Shown: positions 5,795-9,790 of the stretch, one piece after another
How the letters are laid out: every line of letters starts with the position of its first letter
Numbering within the stretch: the first letter of the stretch is position 1
DNA from: JBBCJM01 sp037190175
GTDB lineage: Bacteria; Pseudomonadota; Alphaproteobacteria; Rhodobacterales; Rhodobacteraceae
Length of the DNA stretch: 9,790 nt
Direction: 5' to 3'
Assembly (NCBI GenBank): GCA_037190175.1
Contig: JBBCJM010000040.1
Coordinates: 1 to 9,790, forward strand
Notes under the pieces: model-generated
What the model was told of the DNA's origin: nothing
The model's database searches: none
Seen by the model: the letters and a program-made list of their open reading frames with translations, nothing else
Program-made: the position numbers and the translations under genes

Positions 5795-6544
5795 CTATGC
5801 CTTGTCCTTCTGCTTCAGCTTCCAGGCGATCTGGCGCAGCATTCCGTGGAAGGTCTGCACCTCGGCCCGCGTTAGCCCCAGCCGGCCCCACATGCTGCGC
5901 AGGTTCTGCCGCATCTGCGGGGCCTTGGTCTCGGGGAAGAAGAAACCGGCCGCCTCCAGCCGTTCCTCGAAATGCCCGGCCAGGCGGTCGACCTCGGCCC
6001 CCGTCGCCAGATCCTGCCCGGCCAGCGCCAGCCGCTCGGCCGGGCCTCCGTCCGCCTGCCGGCCCCATTCGTAGGCCAGCAGCAGCGCGCATTGCGCGAG
6101 GTTCAGCGAGGGGTATTCGGGGTTGGTCGGCACGGTCACGATGGTATGGGCGGGCGCAAGTTCGTCGTTCTCCAGCCCCGTGCGCTCGGGGCCCAGCAGG
6201 AAGGCGACCTTGCGGCCGGCAGCGGACAGCGCGCGGGCCTCGGCCACCGCGGCCTCGGGCGTCATCACCCGCTTGACCAGCTCGCGGTTGCGGCCCGTGG
6301 TGGCGTAGACCATCTCGCAATCGGCGATGGCCGCGGGCAGGTCGGGGAACACCCCGGCCATGTCCAGCACCCTTCCCGCGCCGCTGGCGGTGGCGCCGGC
6401 GCGCGGGTTGGGCCAGCCGTCGCGGGGGGCCACCAGCCGCATCCGGTTGAGGCCGAAGTTCAGCATCGCCCGCGCCGCGGCGCCGATGTTCTCGCCCATC
6501 TGCGGGCGGACCAGGACGAAGGCGGGCTGGATCGGATCGGGCAT
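5795..6544 (-). CDS. trmJ: tRNA (cytidine/uridine-2'-O-)-methyltransferase TrmJ, SPOUT family
   Basis: The product is 249 residues, the usual TrmJ length. It methylates the 2'-hydroxyl of ribose at position 32 of the tRNA anticodon loop, using S-adenosylmethionine. The SpoU motifs are present: FVLVRPQMGENIGAAARAM (9-27, motif 1), the FLLGPERTGLENDEL segment (115-129, motif 2) and VPTNPEYPSLNLAQC (138-152, motif 3), which build the trefoil knot and cofactor site. The C-terminal extension with FFFPETKAPQMRQNLRSMWG (201-220) and LTRAEVQTFHGMLRQI is typical of TrmJ rather than TrmL. The frame is open further upstream to 7354, but ATG 6544 starts exactly at the family N-terminus. The ribosome site is weak (AGG, 5 nt). 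It is transcribed convergently with rutR and divergently from the ThiE-like gene, with no functional tie to the pyrimidine genes. Confidence 0.92.
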   Translation of the reverse strand: MPDPIQPAFVLVRPQMGENIGAAARAMLNFGLNRMRLVAPRDGWPNPRAGATASGAGRVLDMAGVFPDLPAAIADCEMVYATTGRNRELVKRVMTPEAAVAEARALSAAGRKVAFLLGPERTGLENDELAPAHTIVTVPTNPEYPSLNLAQCALLLAYEWGRQADGGPAERLALAGQDLATGAEVDRLAGHFEERLEAAGFFFPETKAPQMRQNLRSMWGRLGLTRAEVQTFHGMLRQIAWKLKQKDKA

Positions 6545-6649
6545 CGCTGCCTGATAGCCGTGGGCCGCGCGGGGGGCAAGCCGGGGGCCGAGTAGCCAAG
6601 CCGCGGGCGATGCGCTAAGGGGGCGGGCGCCTTGCCCGAGAGAGCCCCG

Positions 6650-7264
6650 ATGCCCGACGATCGCCCGCAGCTTTACCTCGTCACGCCCCCCGTCTTCGAC
6701 GAGGCATTCCCCGCTCGCCTGGCCAAGGTGCTGGACGGGGCCGAGGTCGCCTGCCTGCGGCTGGCCTTCGCGGGGCGTGATCTGGACCTGATCGCCCGCG
6801 CCGCGGATGCCTGCCGCGAGATCGCGCATACCCGCGACGTGGCGGTGGTGATCGAGAGCCATGTGGCGCTGGTCGCCCGGCACGGGCTCGACGGGCTGCA
6901 TCTGACCGACGGGGCGCGCTCGGTGCGCAAGCTGCGCAAGGACCTGGGGGCGGATGCCATCATCGGCGCGGCCTGCGGCACCACCCGGCACGAGGGGATC
7001 AACGCCGCCGAGGCGGGGGCGGACTATGTGGCCTTCGGCCCGGTGGGCGAGACGGGCCTGGGCGACGGGACGCGGGCGGACCCCGGGTTGTTCGAGTGGT
7101 GGTCCGAGATGATCGAGGTGCCGGTGGTGGCCGAGGGCGCGCTGACCGTGGAACTGGTCGAGCGCCTCGGCCCGGTGACCGACTTCTTCGCGGTGGGCGA
7201 GGAGATCTGGGGCGCCGACGACCCGCTCGCCGCCCTGCGCCGGCTGCTGGCGCCGCTGGGATAG
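6650..7264 (+). CDS. Thiamine-phosphate-synthase/TenI-like TIM-barrel protein, catalytic residues degenerate
   Basis: The product is 204 residues from ATG 6650, with a GAGAG ribosome site at 6639-6643. An in-frame TTG at 6632 is less likely. The fold is that of ThiE, which joins the thiazole and pyrimidine halves of thiamine. Recognisable pieces are QLYLVTPP at the start, VACLRLAF (strand 2), GLDGLHLTDGARS, IIGAACGTTRHEGINAAEAG, ADYVAFGPVGET and VPVVAEGAL near the end. Several residues needed for synthase activity in B. subtilis ThiE (from memory) are changed: the QxRxK strand keeps the Arg but lacks the Lys, the ND pair is replaced in IESHVAL, PTxTK is replaced by GETGLGDG, and the phosphate-binding GGI is EGA. 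It may have another role or be inactive. No other thiamine gene is nearby. Confidence 0.75.
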   Translation: MPDDRPQLYLVTPPVFDEAFPARLAKVLDGAEVACLRLAFAGRDLDLIARAADACREIAHTRDVAVVIESHVALVARHGLDGLHLTDGARSVRKLRKDLGADAIIGAACGTTRHEGINAAEAGADYVAFGPVGETGLGDGTRADPGLFEWWSEMIEVPVVAEGALTVELVERLGPVTDFFAVGEEIWGADDPLAALRRLLAPLG

Positions 7265-7310
7265 GGCGCAAGGATACCGCGGCGGGGGCGATTCGGCCGG
7301 GGATCGTGCG

Positions 7311-7329
7311 GCCGGATTCGCGATCCGGC
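7311..7329. repeat. 7-bp inverted repeat after the ThiE-like gene
   Basis: GCCGGAT (7311-7317) and ATCCGGC (7323-7329) pair perfectly around TCGCG. It lies 46 bases after the ThiE-like stop and 128 bases before dadA. No T-run follows. It may be a weak or Rho-assisted transcript end, or an operator for dadA. The AT-richer stretch just downstream (about 7338-7380, with AATTAT at 7362-7367) is the likeliest place for a dadA promoter, but no clean -35/-10 pair is visible. Confidence 0.5.
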
Positions 7330-7412
7330 AACGGATGTTCGATGATACCGCCAATAGGCCGAATTATCTTGCGTCAAACTGCCGAATCCCCCGCAGATCC
7401 GCAGCACATTCC

Positions 7413-7454
7413 CTGCCTCCTGCCGCATCTTCTGCCCGTCCAAGCGGGAGGCGG
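7413..7454 (+). promoter_or_regulatory. Possible hairpin masking the dadA ribosome-binding site
   Basis: CTGCCTCCTGC (7413-7423) can pair with GCGGGAGGCGG (7444-7454) over 11 base pairs, two of them G-U, leaving a 20-nt loop. The second strand contains the dadA Shine-Dalgarno GGGAGG (7446-7451). If the transcript starts upstream of 7413, this fold would hide the site. GC-rich DNA makes such pairings fairly likely by chance. Confidence 0.35.
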
Positions 7455-7456
7455 TC

Positions 7457-8755
7457 ATGAAGGTCATCGTTCTGGGGGCGGGCGTCATCGGGGTCACCTC
7501 GGCCTGGTATCTGGCCCGCGCCGGCCACGAGGTGACGGTGATCGACCGGCAGGCGGGTCCGGCGCTGGAAACCTCCTTTGCCAATGCCGGCGAGGTCTCG
7601 CCCGGCTATTCCGCCCCCTGGGCCGCCCCCGGCATCCCGATGAAGGCGCTGAAATGGATGTTCCAGACCCATGCGCCCTTGGTGCTGCAACCGAAGGTGG
7701 ACCGCCAGCGCATCGACTGGATGTGGCGGATGCTGGGCAACTGCACCACCCCCGCCTACAAGCGCAACAAGAGCCGGATGGTGCGGCTGGCCGAATATTC
7801 CCGCGACTGCCTGATCGACCTGCGCGCCGAGACCGGCATCGCCTATGACGAGCGCCAGCAGGGCACGCTGCAACTGTTCCGCAGCGAGAAGCAGGTGGCG
7901 GCGGCGGCCAAGGACATCGCGGTGCTGAAGGCCGACGGCGTGCCCTTCGAGGTGCTGGACCGCGCCGGCTGCCTGGCCGCCGAGCCGGGGCTGGCGGGCT
8001 CGGCCCATCTGATCGCCGGCGGCCTGCGCCTGCCGGGGGACGAGACCGGCGACTGCTTCAAGTTCACCAATGCCCTGGCCGCCATGGCCGCGGCGCAGGG
8101 CGTGCGCTTCCGCTGGGGCGTCGGCATCGACCGGCTGGTGGAGCGCGCCGGGCGGATCGAGGCGGTGATGACGTCGGAGGGGCTGCTGGCGGCCGACGCC
8201 TTCGTGCTGGCGCTGGGCGCCCATTCGCCGGCGCTGGCCGCGCCCTTCGGGATGCACCTGCCGGTCTATCCGGTGAAGGGCTATTCGATCACCGCCGAGG
8301 TCACCGACGCGGGCCGCGCCCCGGTCTCCACCGTGATGGACGAGACCTACAAGGTGGCGATCACCCGGCTGGGCGACCGCATCCGGGTGGGCGGGCTGGC
8401 CGAGATCGCCGGCTTCGACCTGTCGCTGAACCCGCGCCGCCGGGCGACGCTGGAGAAGTCGGTGGGCGAGCTGTTCCCCGGCGGCGGCGACCTGAAGGGC
8501 GCCAGCTTCTGGGCCGGCTTGCGGCCGATGACTCCGGACGGCACCCCGCTGGTGGGCCGCTCGACCGTCGGCAACCTGTGGCTAAACACCGGGCATGGGA
8601 CGCTGGGCTGGACCATGGCCGCGGGCTCGGGCCGGCTGCTGGCCGATCTGGTCTCCGGCCGGCCGGGCGAGATCAGGGCCGACGATCTGGGCTATGCCCG
8701 CTATCTGCCCGGCCGCCGCGCCGCCACCGGCGGGCTGCGCCCCGCCACCGCCTGA
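7457..8755 (+). CDS. dadA: D-amino acid dehydrogenase (FAD), DadA
   Basis: The product is 432 residues, matching DadA length. It oxidises D-amino acids, chiefly D-alanine, to 2-oxo acids (pyruvate) plus ammonia and passes electrons to the respiratory chain at the inner membrane. The FAD-binding GAGVIG (7-12) starts a Rossmann fold ending VTVIDR. Strong DadA signatures follow: ALETSFANAGEVSPGYSAPW, RLAEYSRDCLIDLRAET, GTLQLFR, LPGDETGDC, VYPVKGYSIT, the DETYKVAITRLGDRIRVGGL segment, GLRPMTPDGTPLVGR and LNTGHGTLGWTMAAGSG (376-392). These agree closely with E. coli DadA as remembered. ATG 7457 has GGGAGG 5 nt upstream. It appears to be a single-gene unit closed by a strong terminator at 8772-8800. 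No alanine racemase (dadX) or Lrp-type regulator is in the window. Confidence 0.95.
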   Translation: MKVIVLGAGVIGVTSAWYLARAGHEVTVIDRQAGPALETSFANAGEVSPGYSAPWAAPGIPMKALKWMFQTHAPLVLQPKVDRQRIDWMWRMLGNCTTPAYKRNKSRMVRLAEYSRDCLIDLRAETGIAYDERQQGTLQLFRSEKQVAAAAKDIAVLKADGVPFEVLDRAGCLAAEPGLAGSAHLIAGGLRLPGDETGDCFKFTNALAAMAAAQGVRFRWGVGIDRLVERAGRIEAVMTSEGLLAADAFVLALGAHSPALAAPFGMHLPVYPVKGYSITAEVTDAGRAPVSTVMDETYKVAITRLGDRIRVGGLAEIAGFDLSLNPRRRATLEKSVGELFPGGGDLKGASFWAGLRPMTPDGTPLVGRSTVGNLWLNTGHGTLGWTMAAGSGRLLADLVSGRPGEIRADDLGYARYLPGRRAATGGLRPATA

Positions 8756-8771
8756 TCGCGGGGCATCCCCG

Positions 8772-8800
8772 ATCCCGCCCCCGCCCCGGGGCGGGATTTT
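8772..8800 (+). terminator. Rho-independent terminator of dadA
   Basis: ATCCCGCCCC (8772-8781) pairs perfectly with GGGGCGGGAT (8788-8797), a 10-bp stem with a 6-nt loop, followed by a T-run (8797-8800). It starts 17 bases after the dadA stop and is the clearest intrinsic terminator in the window. It separates dadA from the hydrolase gene downstream. Confidence 0.88.
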
Positions 8801-8835
8801 GCTTGACCGGCCCCGCGGCGCGTGATGCCTTCGAT

Positions 8836-8851
8836 TTGACCATCCGGTCAG
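8836..8851. promoter_or_regulatory. RutR-like operator 2 (upstream of hydC)
   Basis: TTGACCATCCGGTCAG has the same half-sites and 4-base spacing as 5012-5027, and the preceding T is also shared. It matches 12 of 14 defined positions of the recalled E. coli RutR consensus. It lies between the dadA terminator and the hydrolase start, 54 bases before ATG 8906. Its TTGACC could also act as a -35 box; the expected -10 region (around 8859) shows no good match. A lone TTGACC half-site is at 8803-8808. Confidence 0.8.
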
Positions 8852-8905
8852 GATCGGAATCGCGAACGGGGCGGCCACAGCCCCGGCAGAATGGGGAGCA
8901 AGCCG

Positions 8906-9790
8906 ATGCCAGCACCCGGAGAGAACCTCCGCATCGACGGCCCGCGGCTGTGGGACAGCCTGATGCAGATGGCGCAGATCGGCCCCGGCGTGGCGGGCGG
9001 CAACAACCGCCAGACCCTGACCGATGCCGACGCGGAAGGGCGCGCGCTGTTCCAGACCTGGTGCGAGGCCGCGGGGATGACCATGGGCGTCGACACCATG
9101 GGCACGATGTTCGCCACCCGGGCGGGGGAGGACCCCGAGGCGCTGCCGGTCTATGTCGGCTCGCACCTCGACACCCAGCCCACGGGCGGCAAGTTCGACG
9201 GGGTGCTGGGGGTGCTGGGCGGGCTGGAGGTGATCCGCACCCTCAACGACCTGAACATCAGGACGAAACACCCCATCGTGGTCACCAACTGGACCAACGA
9301 GGAAGGCGCCCGCTTCGCCCCCGCCATGCTGGCCTCCGGCGTGTTCGCCGGCATCCACACGCAGGACTACGCCTATGGCCGCCGCGACCTGGAGGGCAAG
9401 AGCTTCGGCGAGGAGTTGCAGCGGATCGGTTGGGTAGGGTCCGAGACCGTGGGCGCCCGCCGGATGAAGGCGATGTTCGAACTGCACATCGAGCAGGGCC
9501 CGATCCTGGAGGCAGAGGGGAAGGAGATCGGCGTGGTCACCCACGGGCAGGGGCTCTGGTGGCTGGAGATCACCCTGACGGGGAAGGACGCGCATACCGG
9601 CTCCACCCCCATGAACATGCGGGTGAACGCCGGCCTCGGGATGGCGCGGATCACCGAACGGGTGCACCAGATCGCCATGTCGCACCAGCCCAACGCGGTG
9701 GGCGCGGTGGGGCAGGTCACCGTCTTCCCCAATAGTCGCAACGTGATCCCGGGCAAGGTGGTGTTCACCGTCGACATCCGCTCGCCGGAG
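8906..9790 (+). CDS. hydC: M20-family N-carbamoyl amino acid hydrolase, beta-ureidopropionase type, 3' truncated by window edge
   Basis: The first 295 residues are visible and the frame is open at the window end; family members run to about 410-420. It hydrolyses N-carbamoyl-beta-alanine or N-carbamoyl-L-amino acids to the amino acid, CO2 and ammonia, using two metal ions. Metal and catalytic residues are in place: GSHLDT (His87), KFDGVLGV (Asp98, bridging), TNEEGARF (Glu132/Glu133) and ELHIEQGP (His194). The dimerisation-domain motif AHTGSTPM (229-236) and SRNVIPGKV follow. ATG 8906 has GGGGAG 7 nt upstream. The RutR-like operator just upstream and the beta-alanine aminotransferase nearby favour beta-ureidopropionase (pyrimidine breakdown). 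Sequence alone does not exclude L-carbamoylase or allantoate amidohydrolase. Dihydropyrimidinase (hydA) would be expected beyond the window. Confidence 0.88.
   Translation, partial: MPAPGENLRIDGPRLWDSLMQMAQIGPGVAGGNNRQTLTDADAEGRALFQTWCEAAGMTMGVDTMGTMFATRAGEDPEALPVYVGSHLDTQPTGGKFDGVLGVLGGLEVIRTLNDLNIRTKHPIVVTNWTNEEGARFAPAMLASGVFAGIHTQDYAYGRRDLEGKSFGEELQRIGWVGSETVGARRMKAMFELHIEQGPILEAEGKEIGVVTHGQGLWWLEITLTGKDAHTGSTPMNMRVNAGLGMARITERVHQIAMSHQPNAVGAVGQVTVFPNSRNVIPGKVVFTVDIRSPE

Noticed and set aside
6545..7354. Long upstream extension of the trmJ frame
   Set aside because: It is the antisense shadow of the ThiE-like gene. TrmJ homology begins exactly at ATG 6544.
7362..7380. Lrp-type binding site upstream of dadA
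   Set aside because: Only the AATTAT core fits; about 9 of 15 positions match the recalled Lrp consensus, too weak to claim.
8803..8808. Third RutR site at a TTGACC
   Set aside because: Only one half-site is present; no GGTCA partner lies at the 4-base spacing.
8578..9735. Open frames on both strands over the hydC region
   Set aside because: Low-complexity shadows of the hydC frame, which runs off the window end and carries all M20 metal-binding motifs.

Overview
The window is GC-rich, densely packed chromosomal DNA. Codon usage, the gene families and the intergenic repeats suggest an alphaproteobacterium of the Rhodobacteraceae/Paracoccaceae type. This is inferred from sequence character, not from a database match. 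No rRNA, tRNA, CRISPR array, phage gene or insertion sequence is visible.

Layout. (a) 1-536: 3' part of a PlsC-type acyltransferase. (b) 537-947: a gene-free stretch full of hairpins and a head-to-head inverted repeat. (c) 948-1969: a two-gene unit with an ATGA overlap, a predicted exported protein of unknown function and a UPF0303/HbpS-like protein. It meets a secreted beta-lactamase-fold serine hydrolase (1966-2949, minus) tail to tail with a 4-base overlap. (d) 3024-3602 (minus): a complete ParDE-type toxin-antitoxin pair with a perfect 8+8 palindrome upstream of parD. (e) 3650-5702: a beta-alanine:pyruvate aminotransferase gene divergent from a RutR-type TetR regulator, with a RutR-like operator between them. 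(f) 5703-7264: another copy of the dispersed repeat, trmJ (minus), and a thiamine-phosphate-synthase-like gene that lacks several catalytic residues. (g) 7457-8800: dadA with a strong intrinsic terminator. (h) 8836-9790: a second RutR-like operator and the first 295 codons of an M20-family N-carbamoyl amino acid hydrolase (beta-ureidopropionase type).

How it fits together. The aminotransferase, RutR and the ureidopropionase-type hydrolase point to reductive pyrimidine catabolism: N-carbamoyl-beta-alanine to beta-alanine to malonate semialdehyde. Two near-identical 16-bp palindromes, TTGACC-N4-GGTCAG, lie in the aminotransferase/rutR intergenic region and upstream of the hydrolase gene. They tie the two separated halves into one probable RutR regulon, interrupted by trmJ, the ThiE-like gene and dadA. 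DadA could recycle the alanine made by the aminotransferase back to pyruvate, but that link is speculative.

No wholly new system is evident. The points most worth following are the two-operator RutR regulon, the ParDE palindrome, the repeat family (three copies here, two of them an inverted pair), the catalytically degenerate ThiE-like protein and a possible ribosome-binding-site-masking hairpin in front of dadA.
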